Shown in pieces: positions 53,142 through 62,514 of a stretch of DNA of 64,000 bases. Source of the DNA: Sphingobium sufflavum. Its GTDB lineage: Bacteria > Pseudomonadota > Alphaproteobacteria > Sphingomonadales > Sphingomonadaceae. The notes under the pieces were generated by a model. That model did no database searches. It saw only the letters and a program-made list of their open reading frames with translations, and was not told the origin of the DNA. The position numbers were made by a program, and so were the translations under genes. Position 1 is the stretch's first letter, and each line of letters begins with the position of its first letter. The stretch spans positions 1-64,000 of the forward strand of contig NZ_JAJSSH010000002.1 of assembly GCF_021403115.1 (NCBI RefSeq), given 5' to 3'.

Positions 53142-53512
53142 GGGGGTGAGGCTATCGGAGCGACGCCGGTGTATGGCGGTGCGGGTCGCCTTGATCCGGC
53201 GGGTGGGAGTGACGGTGTCGAACAGGGGGCGTGAGGGGCCGGTTGGTCGCCAGCCATGCCCTGATCCCGGTCCGCGTCGAGACCTTGGCGGCGCGAACGA
53301 CGGCTTTCGCGGATGACGCTGTGGCGGGTTGTCAGAACCCTGCGGTCGTTCAGAACATTCGCGGCGGGGCCTTCTGTTGACGCTGCACCACACTGACCCG
53401 GATTCGTTTGCGAAAACCGATCCGGCGGGCGGACCCGTTCCGGCGCGCGGGCTTCATAGTCCACCGCCGTGTGGGTGATGAGGTCGGGCGGCTCGATGGC
53501 CGCCAGCGGCCT
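53142..53512 (-). pseudogene. Decayed partial duplicate of the adjacent OGT-like gene (C-terminal end)
   Basis: Two blocks match the 3' end of the gene at 53699 in the same order and strand. 53142-53260 matches ~53740-53840: translated pieces RPLFDTVTPTRRIKATRTA versus TPLFDTVAHTRQIEAAYTA. 53440-53510 matches ~53874-53945: DYEARAPERVR versus DYEARALELAR, with long runs of identical bases. The blocks are now in different frames and separated by unrelated sequence, and the rest of the gene is gone. This is a remnant of a second copy or of a recombination event. Confidence 0.75.
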
Positions 53513-53566
53513 TACTGAGTCTGGCAGGCCCCCGGTTGGGCAGGCCTGCGGTCCGACAGGTGCGCC

Positions 53567-53622
53567 TTTAGCGCGTTTTCCAAGCCGATGGAATCACCGG
53601 CTGACTCGGAAAACGCGCTAAA
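53567..53622. repeat. Perfect 15-bp inverted repeat (MITE/RIME-like palindrome)
   Basis: TTTAGCGCGTTTTCC (53567-53581) and its exact inverse GGAAAACGCGCTAAA (53608-53622) flank a 26-base centre that itself contains AGCCG/CGGCT. The AACGCGCTAAA ends resemble short palindromic repeats dispersed in alphaproteobacterial genomes. It lies 76 bases after the OGT-like gene's stop. Confidence 0.7.
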
Positions 53623-53698
53623 CCAAAAACTGAGAGCGGCGGTCCGATGCAATCGGATAGGAAACGGCTCCCGCTCAGCAAGCCCCCAGCCCCAGCCC

Positions 53699-55939
53699 TC
53701 AGCCCAGCAGCATATGGTCGGGCGCGAGGCCGTCGCGGTGGCGCTGGTGGGTGGCGGTGTAGGCGGCCTCGATCTGGCGGGTGTGGGCGACGGTGTCGAA
53801 CAGGGGCGTGGTCAGCCGGTTGGCGGCCAGCCGCGCCCTGACCTCGGCCAGCTTCTCCGGCGAACGGGCCAGTTCCAGCGCACGGGCTTCATAGTCCGCT
53901 GCCGTGTGGGTGATGAGGTCGGGCAGGTCGATGGCCGCCAGCAGGCTGGCCGCGACGCGCGCCGCGAACTGTTCGCCCGCCAGCGTCAGCACCGGCAGGC
54001 CGCCCCACAGGGAGTCGCTGGCGGTGGTGTGGGCGTTGACCGCGAACGTGTCCAGGAACAGGTCGGCATGGCGGTGGCGCGCGAGATGGTCCGCATGTGG
54101 GGCCTTGTCCGCAAAGACGAGGCGTTCCGGCCGGACGCCGCGTCGGATCGCCTCCTTGCGCAGATTGGCCTCGACCAGCGCGTTGGAACGGATCAGCCAC
54201 AGCACGCTGCCCTCCACCTGTTTCAGCAGGCGCATCCAGATGTCGAACTCCGCCGGGCCGATCTTGTAATTCTGGTTGAAGCAGCAGAACACGAAACCCG
54301 CCGCCGGCAGGCCCAGCGCGGTGCGGTCGTCCGGGCAGGCGCCGATGGCGCGCCGGTTGTCGTTCGCCTGATAGCTGCCGGGAAGGCGGATCACCTTCTC
54401 GCTGTAATGATGTTCCGACCCGTGCGGGATCACCACGGAATCCGCGATGATATAGTCCATGAAATCGCCGCCCACCGTGCCGGGATAGCCGAGCCAGGCG
54501 ATCTGCACCGGGGCCACCCGTTCGGCAAACAGGTTCATGCGGGTGTTCGCGGTATAGCCCTTGAGATCGACGGCAATGTCCAGCCGGTCGGCGCGCGCGC
54601 GCTCCACCGCCTGCGCGTCGGTGAGATCCTGAATGGGGATGAAGGCGTCGACCAGCGGCAGGATCGCCTGCCGCTTCGCGTCATCCTCATGCCCGAAGCT
54701 GTAGGCGCGGATTTCGAAACGCGCGCGATCATGTTCGCGCAGCAGGCCGCCCATCAGATGGAGGGTGGCATGGTCGTGGAAGTCGGCGGAGAAATAGCCG
54801 ATGCGAATCTTCTCGCCATCGCGCGCGCGGGGAAAGTCGAAGCGCGGCAGGACGGGCTGGAGGCTGGTGTCGACCATAAGCTGCGACCGGGCAAGCTGGC
54901 GCGCGCCGTCATCCTCGAACGGCAGCGCGGTGAACGGCTGCACCACGTCCGCCTTTGTCAGCGCGTCGAAGGGCAGGTCGCGAAATTCGTGGCGGGCGTG
55001 CCAGTCGCAGATCACCGCCTCATGATAGAGCAATTGCGCCTTGATCGAGCGGCTGTCGGGCTTGAGTTCCAGCGCGCGGATATAGGCGGCATGGGACCGG
55101 TCCATGACGTTGGCGACGCGCAGCACATCCGCCAGGCGGAAATGCGCCTGGCAACTGTCGGGGCTGACCATCGTAGCCTGATGATAGACATCGACCGCTT
55201 CCGCCCGCTTGCCCATGTCCCAGAAGGCATGGGCGAGGCCGAAGACGGAATCGAAATGGTCCGGCTGGAGGGCGATGGCCCTGAGATACAGGTCGATGGC
55301 CTCCGCATGGTGTTTCGCGGCGAGGCGAATCTTGGCGAGGCCATGGTGCGCGCCGACGTTGTCGGGATCGAGCGCCAGCGTGGCCTCGAACGCGGCTTCG
55401 GCCTCGGCATGGCGGTCCTGCTCCAGATAGAAGCTGGCGAGCTGGCAGTGCACCTCCGCATGACCGGGGTCGAGCGTGACGGCTTCGCGGTACATGGCTT
55501 CCGCGTCGGGCTGGTTCCCCTGCCGCTGCCGCAGCAGGACCAGATTGTCGCGCGAGGCCCGGTGATCCGGGTCGATCTGGAGCGCCTGAAGGAACGCATG
55601 TTGCGCCTTGGCAAGGTCGCCCCGGTCGAGATGGGCGGCGCCGAGCAGGTTGGCGAAATCGGGCGAGGCGGCGAACCGATGGGCGATCGCCTCCCCCTTC
55701 ACGATCGCGCCCGCGAAGTCGCCGAGGGCGTAGAGGCGCAAAATCTCGTCCAGCGCGGCCTGCGACCGGGGATCGGAGCCGGTGCTCATCTCGTCGAGGC
55801 GCGCCAGCCCGCCCGCGGCGGTCTTGTTATTCGGATATTTCTTCAACACCTCTTCCAGAAGCCGACGGGCTTCGGCGTCCTCGCCCCGCTGTTCAGCGCG
55901 CTTGGCTTTGAGGAAGACTGCGTTGAGGCCAGCGTTCAT
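53699..55939 (-). CDS. TPR-containing O-GlcNAc transferase-like glycosyltransferase (SPINDLY/OGT, GT41)
   Basis: From ATG 55939 (MNAGLNAVFLKAKRAEQRG) the protein has 746 residues: TPR repeats (~1-330), then a GT41 catalytic region with SADFHDHATLHLMGG (catalytic His), FNQNYKIGPAEFDIW (UDP-binding Lys) and NAHTTASDSLWGGLPVLTL...FAARVAASLL, all matching the human OGT pattern. It should transfer a sugar from a nucleotide donor to Ser/Thr of a protein. Flagellin is encoded just upstream on the same strand, so flagellin is the likely target. Unlike the operon upstream, it is surrounded by decayed sequence. Confidence 0.92.
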   Translation of the reverse strand: MNAGLNAVFLKAKRAEQRGEDAEARRLLEEVLKKYPNNKTAAGGLARLDEMSTGSDPRSQAALDEILRLYALGDFAGAIVKGEAIAHRFAASPDFANLLGAAHLDRGDLAKAQHAFLQALQIDPDHRASRDNLVLLRQRQGNQPDAEAMYREAVTLDPGHAEVHCQLASFYLEQDRHAEAEAAFEATLALDPDNVGAHHGLAKIRLAAKHHAEAIDLYLRAIALQPDHFDSVFGLAHAFWDMGKRAEAVDVYHQATMVSPDSCQAHFRLADVLRVANVMDRSHAAYIRALELKPDSRSIKAQLLYHEAVICDWHARHEFRDLPFDALTKADVVQPFTALPFEDDGARQLARSQLMVDTSLQPVLPRFDFPRARDGEKIRIGYFSADFHDHATLHLMGGLLREHDRARFEIRAYSFGHEDDAKRQAILPLVDAFIPIQDLTDAQAVERARADRLDIAVDLKGYTANTRMNLFAERVAPVQIAWLGYPGTVGGDFMDYIIADSVVIPHGSEHHYSEKVIRLPGSYQANDNRRAIGACPDDRTALGLPAAGFVFCCFNQNYKIGPAEFDIWMRLLKQVEGSVLWLIRSNALVEANLRKEAIRRGVRPERLVFADKAPHADHLARHRHADLFLDTFAVNAHTTASDSLWGGLPVLTLAGEQFAARVAASLLAAIDLPDLITHTAADYEARALELARSPEKLAEVRARLAANRLTTPLFDTVAHTRQIEAAYTATHQRHRDGLAPDHMLLG

Positions 55940-56062
55940 GGTGCGATCCGCATGTTGTGAGGAAGCTATCGCGCTCTTTCTATGCCGGTATGGATAACAG
56001 AAGGTTAACCCGCCTCCGCGCGCTGGCCCGGCCCCTTCGCCCACCGGGAGGGCGGACGCGAA

Positions 56063-56092
56063 AAGACCCTCGTCCGGGGGAACGAGGGTCTT
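56063..56092 (-). terminator. Rho-independent terminator of flagellin
   Basis: AAGACCCTCGT (56063-56073) pairs with ACGAGGGTCTT (56082-56092); on the minus strand the stem is followed by TTCGCG after TT. A second GC-rich hairpin (CCCCCGGCCC 56120-56129 with 56144-56153) lies between it and the flagellin stop. Confidence 0.7.
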
Positions 56093-56202
56093 CGGTTCTG
56101 GTCCTATCGAAAGTTGTGACCCCCGGCCCGGTGGGGACATGATGGGCCGGGGGATCATTAACCTGCCGGGGTGGACCAGTACCTCGGCAGATCAATCTCT
56201 TA

Positions 56203-57039
56203 TTAGCGCAGGAGGCTCAGCACGCCCTGCTGGCTCTGGTTCGCCTGGGCCAGCATGGCCTGCGATGCCTGCGACAGGATCTGGTTCTTCGCCATCTGGG
56301 TCGATTCCGTGGAGAAGTCCGTGTCCTCGATCCGCGAGCGGGCTTCCGTCAGGTTCGTGACCGTGGTGGTCAGGTTGTTGATGGTCGATTCCAGCCGGCT
56401 CTGGAACGCACCGAGGTTGGCACGCGCCGTCGTGGTGGTGGTCAGGGCCGAGTCGAAGTCACCCAGCGAAGCCGTGGAGACCATGCCGCCGCTCGAGAAG
56501 TCGACGATCTTGGCCAGCGCGCCGGTGGTGGCGTCGAGGTCGGTGATGCTGATCGTCAGCGTGTCGCTGGCGTTCGAGCCGACCTGGATGCTGATCTGGG
56601 CGTCGCTGCCGCTGGTGGAGCCGCCGGTGAAGAGGCTGACGCCGTTGAACTTGGTGTCCTTGACGACGCTCTTGATCTGGTCGGCGAGCTGGTTCTGCTC
56701 GGTCACGATGTTCGTCTTGGCTTCGCTGTCGTTCGTGCCGTTCTTGGCCTGAACCGCCAGTTCCCGCATACGCTGAAGCATGTTGCCGATTTCGCCGAGC
56801 GCGCCTTCAGCCGTCTGAGCCAGCGAGATACCGTCGTTGGCGTTGCGGGTGGCAGCGGTCAGGCCGCGGATTTCCGAGGTCATCTTGGTCGAAATGGCGA
56901 GGCCGGCGGCGTCGTCCTTCGCGCTGTTGATGCGCTTACCCGAAGACAGGCGCTCCATCGCGGTGTTCAGGCCAGCCGACGCCTTGTTCGAGGCGTTCTG
57001 GGCACGAAGGGCAGAAATGTTAGAATTGATAACTGTCAC
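56203..57039 (-). CDS. fliC: Flagellin
   Basis: Flagellin polymerises into the flagellar filament. From GTG 57039, preceded by GGGAGA, the 278-residue protein begins [20 protein letters not shown] and has [24 protein letters not shown] in the N-terminal D0/D1 helices. The C-terminus reads [34 protein letters not shown] and ends QQGVLSLLR, the normal D1/D0. A short variable middle is rich in Ser/Thr, suitable for O-glycosylation by the neighbouring GT41 enzyme. ATG 57057 is an alternative start; frames running far upstream are antisense to the activator gene. Confidence 0.95.
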   Translation of the reverse strand: MTVINSNISALRAQNASNKASAGLNTAMERLSSGKRINSAKDDAAGLAISTKMTSEIRGLTAATRNANDGISLAQTAEGALGEIGNMLQRMRELAVQAKNGTNDSEAKTNIVTEQNQLADQIKSVVKDTKFNGVSLFTGGSTSGSDAQISIQVGSNASDTLTISITDLDATTGALAKIVDFSSGGMVSTASLGDFDSALTTTTTARANLGAFQSRLESTINNLTTTVTNLTEARSRIEDTDFSTESTQMAKNQILSQASQAMLAQANQSQQGVLSLLR

Positions 57040-57384
57040 TGGAATTCTCCCGCTCATCAGGGTCGCTGCCAGGGGGCGAGTGCGGCCTCGAAGCTCCAGA
57101 ACGGACGATGCCGCCGGGTCTTTAGGGGGCGATGCGATTTTTTTTGAAAGGCCCGGAAAGCCCGCCCCCTTTGGATAAAAAGATTCGCGCGCGTGAGGGG
57201 ACGGCGAAAATTTTTTTCCCGGCACGGAAAAGGGCGGGGGCGGCAGGCGGAAAGAAGTTGCCGCTTTCCGGCAAATCTTGCCGGTTGTTAACCATATCAT
57301 AAAGGTTTGCGGCGACATTGGGCCTATCGAAAGTGCCGGTACCGCTCGGGGGAGTAGGACTGGCGAACCATAGGGACTGATCTC
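57040..57384. promoter_or_regulatory. Divergent control region between flagellin and the flagellar activator
   Basis: About 345 bases separate the two divergent starts and no gene is seen. AT-rich runs and the inverted repeat CCGGCAA-ATC-TTGCCGG (57268-57284) are present. A properly spaced sigma-54 or sigma-28 box could not be confirmed by eye. Confidence 0.5.
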
Positions 57385-58671
57385 ATGTTGCCAGTCGACA
57401 TGAGCCAGCGCGTCAGGCGGCTGTTGCCGGACCTTGGCGAGCGGCTTGAACAAGCGTGTTACACCGTGCGGATCTTCGATCCGGCCAAGGCGCGCGAAAA
57501 GCATGTGATCCGTATCCTCGGCATCGAGGAGATCGCGGCGGCGACGCATCGCGACATCCTGCTGGACATCCGCGAGGAAGCCCCGTCCTTCCTGCCCGCC
57601 GCCAACGGCCTGCCCGCCCGGCTGCGGTTCGGCATGGCCGACCGCGAGATCGGCTATGCGCTGATTTCCGAACTGCTGCGCCCCGCCGTCATGCCCGCCG
57701 TGGGCGACGCCAAGAGCGCCACCCTGCTGCGCCTCGCCGCACGGGTCGCCGCCAGCGACGCCACCGTCCTGATCCAGGGCGACACCGGCACCGGCAAGGA
57801 AGGCATGGCGCGCTTCATCCACGCCAGCAGCCCCCGCCACGACAAGGATTTCATCGCGGTCAATTGCGCCGCCCTGCCCGAAACCATGATGGAAGCGATG
57901 CTGTTCGGCCATCGCAAGGGCAGCTTCACCGGTGCGGCCACCTCTTCCGAGGGTCTGTTCCAGGCCGCCAATGGCGGCACGCTGTTCCTCGACGAGGTCG
58001 CTGAGCTGCCCCTCGCGCTTCAGGCGAAACTGCTGCGCGCGTTGCAGGAAGGCGAAGTCCTGCCCGTCGGCGCGACCCACCCGGTCGCCGTCGATGTGCG
58101 CGTCGTCGCCGCCTGCAACCGCGATCTGGCCGCCGAAGCCGATGCGGGCCGGTTCCGGGCGGACCTGTACTGGCGCCTGAATGTCATGCCGCTGACCCTC
58201 GCGCCGCTGGCCGAGCGGGCGGGCGACATTCCCGCGATCACCGCCGCTTTCCTGCTGCGTCACCAGATGCCGATGGGACCGCAGGGCCGCTTTGCCCTGC
58301 CCACCGCCGACGCGATGGCGCAACTGGACGCGCATAGCTGGCCGGGCAACGCCCGCGAGCTGGGCAATGTCCTGCACCGTGCGCTGGTCCTGCGCGAAGG
58401 CGATGCGATCGAGGCGAGCGACCTGAGCATCGCGCCTGCCCCGGCCCCGATCCGTCCGGTCGTGAGCCGCCCCGTCGCCGATCCGGTGCCGCAGCCCGTC
58501 ACCCCCGTCGCCCTGCGCGATGTCGCCCGCCATTCCAAGAATGACGCGATCCGCGCCGCGCTGAGCGAGACGGACGGCCATCGCGCCCGCGCCGCGCAAC
58601 TGCTCGGCATCTCCGAACGCACGCTCCGCTACCGGCTTGCCGAAATGCGCGAGCTGGCGGTCGCGGTTTAA
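57385..58671 (+). CDS. flbD: FlbD-like sigma-54-dependent flagellar activator
   Basis: The 428-residue protein has an AAA+ sigma-54 activator domain with Walker [16 protein letters not shown], the GAFTGA loop as HRKGSFTGA, and Walker [13 protein letters not shown], then a Fis-type HTH ([20 protein letters not shown]). The N-terminal ~120 residues lack a clear receiver phosphorylation site, so control may be by a partner (as FliX/FlbD) rather than by phosphorylation. It begins the fliE–fliI cluster and likely drives it and flagellin. The gene name rests on context. Confidence 0.88.
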   Translation: MLPVDMSQRVRRLLPDLGERLEQACYTVRIFDPAKAREKHVIRILGIEEIAAATHRDILLDIREEAPSFLPAANGLPARLRFGMADREIGYALISELLRPAVMPAVGDAKSATLLRLAARVAASDATVLIQGDTGTGKEGMARFIHASSPRHDKDFIAVNCAALPETMMEAMLFGHRKGSFTGAATSSEGLFQAANGGTLFLDEVAELPLALQAKLLRALQEGEVLPVGATHPVAVDVRVVAACNRDLAAEADAGRFRADLYWRLNVMPLTLAPLAERAGDIPAITAAFLLRHQMPMGPQGRFALPTADAMAQLDAHSWPGNARELGNVLHRALVLREGDAIEASDLSIAPAPAPIRPVVSRPVADPVPQPVTPVALRDVARHSKNDAIRAALSETDGHRARAAQLLGISERTLRYRLAEMRELAVAV

Positions 58672-58685
58672 GGGAGGGCTGAACG

Positions 58686-59063
58686 ATGGTCGGTCTATCC
58701 GTCGATAATGTCATGGCCCTGCGCCAGAGCATCCTCCAGCGCAACAGCGCGCTCAAGGATGCGACCTCTGGCGCCGGCACCAACGGCGTCGGGACTGTCG
58801 GTGGCGGCATCGCCGATACCGGCGGCGCGCAAGGCACGGGCGGCGCGGACTTCGCCTCCGCCCTCAAGAACGCCATCCAGGGGGTCAGCGGCCTCCAGGA
58901 AAATGCGGGCGCGCAAGCCAGCGCCTTCGAAAAGGGCGAAACCACGGACATTGCCGCCGTGATGCTCGCCAAGCAGCAGGCGTCGGTCGGGTTCGAGACG
59001 ACGTTGCAAGTCCGCAACAAGCTGTTGTCCGCCTACAAGGACATCATGAGCATGCCGGTTTGA
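58686..59063 (+). CDS. fliE: Flagellar hook-basal body protein FliE
   Basis: FliE joins the MS ring to the rod. The 125-residue protein has the conserved C-terminal helix pair ([20 protein letters not shown] and [21 protein letters not shown]). A Gly-rich region precedes it. It starts 14 bases after the activator stop and is followed by fliF after 11 bases. Confidence 0.93.
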   Translation: MVGLSVDNVMALRQSILQRNSALKDATSGAGTNGVGTVGGGIADTGGAQGTGGADFASALKNAIQGVSGLQENAGAQASAFEKGETTDIAAVMLAKQQASVGFETTLQVRNKLLSAYKDIMSMPV

Positions 59064-59074
59064 GGGTCTGACAG

Positions 59075-60814
59075 ATGAGTGACGCAAACATCGCCACCAC
59101 AGGGTCTGGCCTGCCTGCGCTGACCGGCGCGGGCGGCAGCCCGATCGACGCCGCGCGGCTGAAGCTGACCGGCTTCTTCAAGCAGCCCGCCGTGCAGAAG
59201 AGCCTGCCCATGGCCGGCCTGCTGGGCGTGACCGCCCTGTCGGGCCTCGCCTGGCTGGCGCTGCGCGAACCGCCGCAGCGCGACCTGTTCCGGGGCCTGC
59301 CCGAAGGGGACAAGGCCGCCGTGGCCGAGGTGCTGGACAAGAGCAACATCCCCTACAGCTTCGACCAGAGCAACGGGTCGATCACCGTGTCCGAGGACGC
59401 CTATTTCGACGCCAAGATGAAGCTGGCCGCCGAGGGCCTGCCCAAGAGCGCGCCCGACGGCGCCTCCATGATCGACTCCATGCCGATGGGCGCGAGCCGC
59501 GCGGTGGAGGGCGAGAAGCTGCGCTCCGCCCGTGAGGTCGACCTGGCCCGCACCATCGAACAGATCGGTTCGGTGCAGAAGGCGCGCGTCCATCTGGCCG
59601 TCGAGCCGCCGAGCATCTTCCTGCGCGAACAGATGAAGCCGACCGCGTCGGTCATGCTGCAACTGACCGGGGGCCGTTCGCTGAGCCAGGAGCAGGTGGA
59701 CGCCATCGTCCATCTGGTCGCTTCGTCCGTGCCCAACATGACGCCGGAATCGGTGTCGGTGGTGGACCAGAGCGGTCGCCTCCTGTCCAACGACGGGCAG
59801 GACAGCGGGCAGGACAAGCAGATCGAGGTGCAGAACAAGATCGAGGAACGCTATCGCCAGTCGGTGATGGCGCTGCTGACCCCCATATTGGGCGCGGGCA
59901 AATTCTCCGCCGAAGTGCATGCGGAGGTGAATTTCTCCGAACGGCAGGCGACCCGCGAAACCTATCCGCAGGACGAGGCACGGCTGCGCGCCGAGCAGGG
60001 CACATGGAACAGCGACGCGGCGACCGGATCGACCGCGGGCGGCATCCCCGGCGCGATCGCCGCCGCGCCGCCGCCGACCCCGACCGCGCCCGGCACACCG
60101 CCGCCGACCGCCGCGCAGCTCGCCGCGCAGCAGGGCACGGCCGCGGGCGCGACCGGTGCGCCCGGTCCGCAGGGTGCGCCGCAGATGCCGCCCTACAAGA
60201 CCAACGAGACGTTCAACCGCCAGTTCGAGCTGGGCCGCGAGATTTCGGTGACGCGCGATGCGGTGGGCACGGTCAAGCGCCTGTCGATCGCCGTCGCCCT
60301 CGACAATGGCACGGACGGCAAGCCGCGCAACGCGCAGGAAGTCGCCGCGCTGGAGGCTCTGGTGAAGGGCGCCGTCGGGTTCGATCAGGCGCGTGGCGAC
60401 GTGGTCGCCCTCTCGTCGCGCAAGTTCGCGTCGGTCGAGGACACTCCCGCCGCCTGGTATGAGGCAAGCTGGGTTCCGCTGGCCGTCCGCAACGTGTCCG
60501 CGCTGCTGGTCACGCTGGTCCTGCTGCTGGGCATCGGTCGTCCGCTGCTGAAACGTTGGGCCGCGAGCAAGGCGGAGGCGGCCGCCGCCGAAGCCGCGCG
60601 TCAGGAGCAGATCCGGCAGGAAATCTCCACCGCCATCCAGGAGACGGCGGAAGTGCGCGACCCGGAGGCCCCGGTGACGCTGGAGCAGATCAGCTCCACC
60701 CACGACTATCAGGATCGCGCCGCGCTGATCCGTGACTTTGTGAAGCAGGACCCGGACCGCGCCGCGCTGGTCGTCCGCGACCTCCTGCGGGAAGGGAAGA
60801 AGGACGATGGCTGA
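59075..60814 (+). CDS. fliF: Flagellar MS-ring protein FliF
   Basis: FliF forms the membrane MS ring that houses the export gate. The 579-residue protein has an N-terminal membrane helix (GLLGVTALSGLAWLAL), ring-building motifs (LRSAREVDLARTIEQIGSVQKARVHLA), a Pro/Ala-rich insertion (~330-375) and a second membrane helix (LAVRNVSALLVTLVLLLGIG). The C-terminal tail binds FliG. It overlaps fliG by eight bases. Confidence 0.95.
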   Translation: MSDANIATTGSGLPALTGAGGSPIDAARLKLTGFFKQPAVQKSLPMAGLLGVTALSGLAWLALREPPQRDLFRGLPEGDKAAVAEVLDKSNIPYSFDQSNGSITVSEDAYFDAKMKLAAEGLPKSAPDGASMIDSMPMGASRAVEGEKLRSAREVDLARTIEQIGSVQKARVHLAVEPPSIFLREQMKPTASVMLQLTGGRSLSQEQVDAIVHLVASSVPNMTPESVSVVDQSGRLLSNDGQDSGQDKQIEVQNKIEERYRQSVMALLTPILGAGKFSAEVHAEVNFSERQATRETYPQDEARLRAEQGTWNSDAATGSTAGGIPGAIAAAPPPTPTAPGTPPPTAAQLAAQQGTAAGATGAPGPQGAPQMPPYKTNETFNRQFELGREISVTRDAVGTVKRLSIAVALDNGTDGKPRNAQEVAALEALVKGAVGFDQARGDVVALSSRKFASVEDTPAAWYEASWVPLAVRNVSALLVTLVLLLGIGRPLLKRWAASKAEAAAAEAARQEQIRQEISTAIQETAEVRDPEAPVTLEQISSTHDYQDRAALIRDFVKQDPDRAALVVRDLLREGKKDDG

Positions 60815-61844
60815 GGCCGATCCCGCGCTGGGCGAAGACGCCGAAGCGACCCCGATGACCGGCAGCGCCGCCGCCGCCGTCCTGCTGATGCTGTTCGACG
60901 AGGATGAGGCCGCGCAGATATTGTCGCGCCTCGAACCGGAGGAAGTGCGCGAACTGGGCTATGCCATGTACGATGTCGTGGATGTCGAGGTGGACGAGGT
61001 CAACCATGCGCTCGACAAGTTCGTGAACAAGGCGAAGGGCCGCACGACCATCGGCTATGGCGCGGCCAACCATATTCGCGGCGCGATGCACAAGGCGCTG
61101 GGACCGGAGCGGGCCGACAATATGCTGGCGCGCATCACCCCGCCGCAGAAGTCGCCCAAGCTGGCCATGCTGAAGTGGATGGAGCCGAAGGAGATTGCCG
61201 GCGCGATCGAGGCGGAGCATCCGCAGATCATGGCGATCGTGCTCGCCCATCTCGACCATATCGCCGCCGCCAGCGTCCTCCAGATGCTGCCCGGCGAGGT
61301 GCAGGACGAGGTCGTCTATCGCGTCGCCACGCTCGGCCCGGTCAGCGCCGACGCGCTCGACGATCTGGAACAGTTGCTGAGCAGCGCGGGCACGGGCCGC
61401 AAGTCCACCGGCACCGCCACGCAGCGCGGCGGCACGGTCGAGGCGGCGGCGATCATGAACAATATCCGCAAGGATCATGAGCAGCGCATCATGAAGGCGC
61501 TGACCAAGCGCGACAAGGGCGTGTCCCAGTCGATCGAGGACGAGATGTTCGTGTTCGACAATCTGATGGGCCTGACCGAGAAGGATCTGGGCACGTTGAT
61601 GCGGTCGGTGGACAACGACCAGCTTATCGTCGCGCTGAAGGGTGCGAACGAGGGGCTGCGCGCCAAGATATTGGGCAGCATGTCCGCCCGCGCGGCGCAG
61701 TCCATCTCCGACGAGATGGAGGAGCGCGGCCCGATGCGCCTGACCGAGGTGCTGGAATCGCAGAAGGTCATCATCGCCTCCGCCCGCCGCATGGCCATGG
61801 AAGGCACCATCCAGCTCGGCGGAAAGGGCGACGATTATGTCTGA
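60807..61844 (+). CDS. fliG: Flagellar motor switch protein FliG
   Basis: FliG is the rotor component contacted by the stator. The 345-residue protein has three armadillo-like domains: AAAVLLMLFDEDEAAQILSRL, the EHPQIMAIVLAHLD motif, and the C-terminal charged torque helix (LMRSVDNDQLIVALKGANEG). It overlaps fliF and fliH by eight bases each, implying coupled translation. Confidence 0.96.
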   Translation: MAEADPALGEDAEATPMTGSAAAAVLLMLFDEDEAAQILSRLEPEEVRELGYAMYDVVDVEVDEVNHALDKFVNKAKGRTTIGYGAANHIRGAMHKALGPERADNMLARITPPQKSPKLAMLKWMEPKEIAGAIEAEHPQIMAIVLAHLDHIAAASVLQMLPGEVQDEVVYRVATLGPVSADALDDLEQLLSSAGTGRKSTGTATQRGGTVEAAAIMNNIRKDHEQRIMKALTKRDKGVSQSIEDEMFVFDNLMGLTEKDLGTLMRSVDNDQLIVALKGANEGLRAKILGSMSARAAQSISDEMEERGPMRLTEVLESQKVIIASARRMAMEGTIQLGGKGDDYV

Positions 61845-62514
61845 CATGTCGAGTTTCTGGGCGCCGCAGGATGGCGCGGGGGCCACGGCCATCTCGCCCG
61901 TCACCGGCTTTTCCGCGATGAGCGCGCCGCGCGGCGGCTTTCGCTCGCGCTTTGGCGCGGTGGGCGATGGCGCGGGCTGGACCGCGACGCGCAGCCCGAC
62001 GCCGGACTATATGGAGCCGGAACCGGAACCCGAAGTCGATCCCATCGAGCAGGCGAGCCAGGAGGGCTTCCTCGTCGGGTTTCAGGAAGGTGAGCGGATC
62101 ACGCGCGAGGCGCATGAGGCCGACGACAGCATCCGGCGCGACCTGATCGCGGCGATCGGCCAACTGGGCGGCGTGGGCGAGGGGACGCTGGCGTCCCTGT
62201 TGAGCCACAGCGTCCTGCGGCTGGTCACGCAGATCGTGGGCGAAGTGCCGGTGGACGAGGAGCGGCTGGCCGAGCGGTGCGCCGCCATCGCCGCCCATAT
62301 CGACCCCGACGACGGCAAGGCGGTGCTGGAGGTCAATCCGCTCGACCTGCCGCTGATCCCGACGGAAGGGCTGGGCGTCGCCCTGACCCCCAACGCGCAA
62401 TTGTCGCGCGGGTCGGTGCGGCTCGCCACGTCGGACGGCTGGATCGAGGATGGCCCGGACGTGCGGCTAGACCGGCTGAAGGCGATGATGGACGATATGG
62501 AGGGACGGCTGTGA
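61837..62514 (+). CDS. fliH: Flagellar assembly protein FliH
   Basis: FliH holds and regulates the FliI ATPase. The 225-residue protein has a variable N-terminus with a tryptophan-rich start (SSFWAPQDG), the GxxxG-like region SQEGFLVGFQEGERI, and a C-terminal domain for FliI binding (VLRLVTQIVGEVPVDEERLA). It overlaps fliI (GTGA). Confidence 0.88.
   Translation: MSDMSSFWAPQDGAGATAISPVTGFSAMSAPRGGFRSRFGAVGDGAGWTATRSPTPDYMEPEPEPEVDPIEQASQEGFLVGFQEGERITREAHEADDSIRRDLIAAIGQLGGVGEGTLASLLSHSVLRLVTQIVGEVPVDEERLAERCAAIAAHIDPDDGKAVLEVNPLDLPLIPTEGLGVALTPNAQLSRGSVRLATSDGWIEDGPDVRLDRLKAMMDDMEGRL

Noticed and set aside
57300..57330. Sigma-28-like boxes TAAAGGTTT and GCCTATCGA before the activator gene
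   Set aside because: The distance between the boxes is about three bases too long for a working sigma-28 promoter, and no other support exists.
57060..58599. N-terminal extension of the flagellin frame by ~500 codons
   Set aside because: It runs antisense through the sigma-54 activator gene. Flagellin starts at GTG 57039 with a good ribosome site and the standard MTVINSN beginning.
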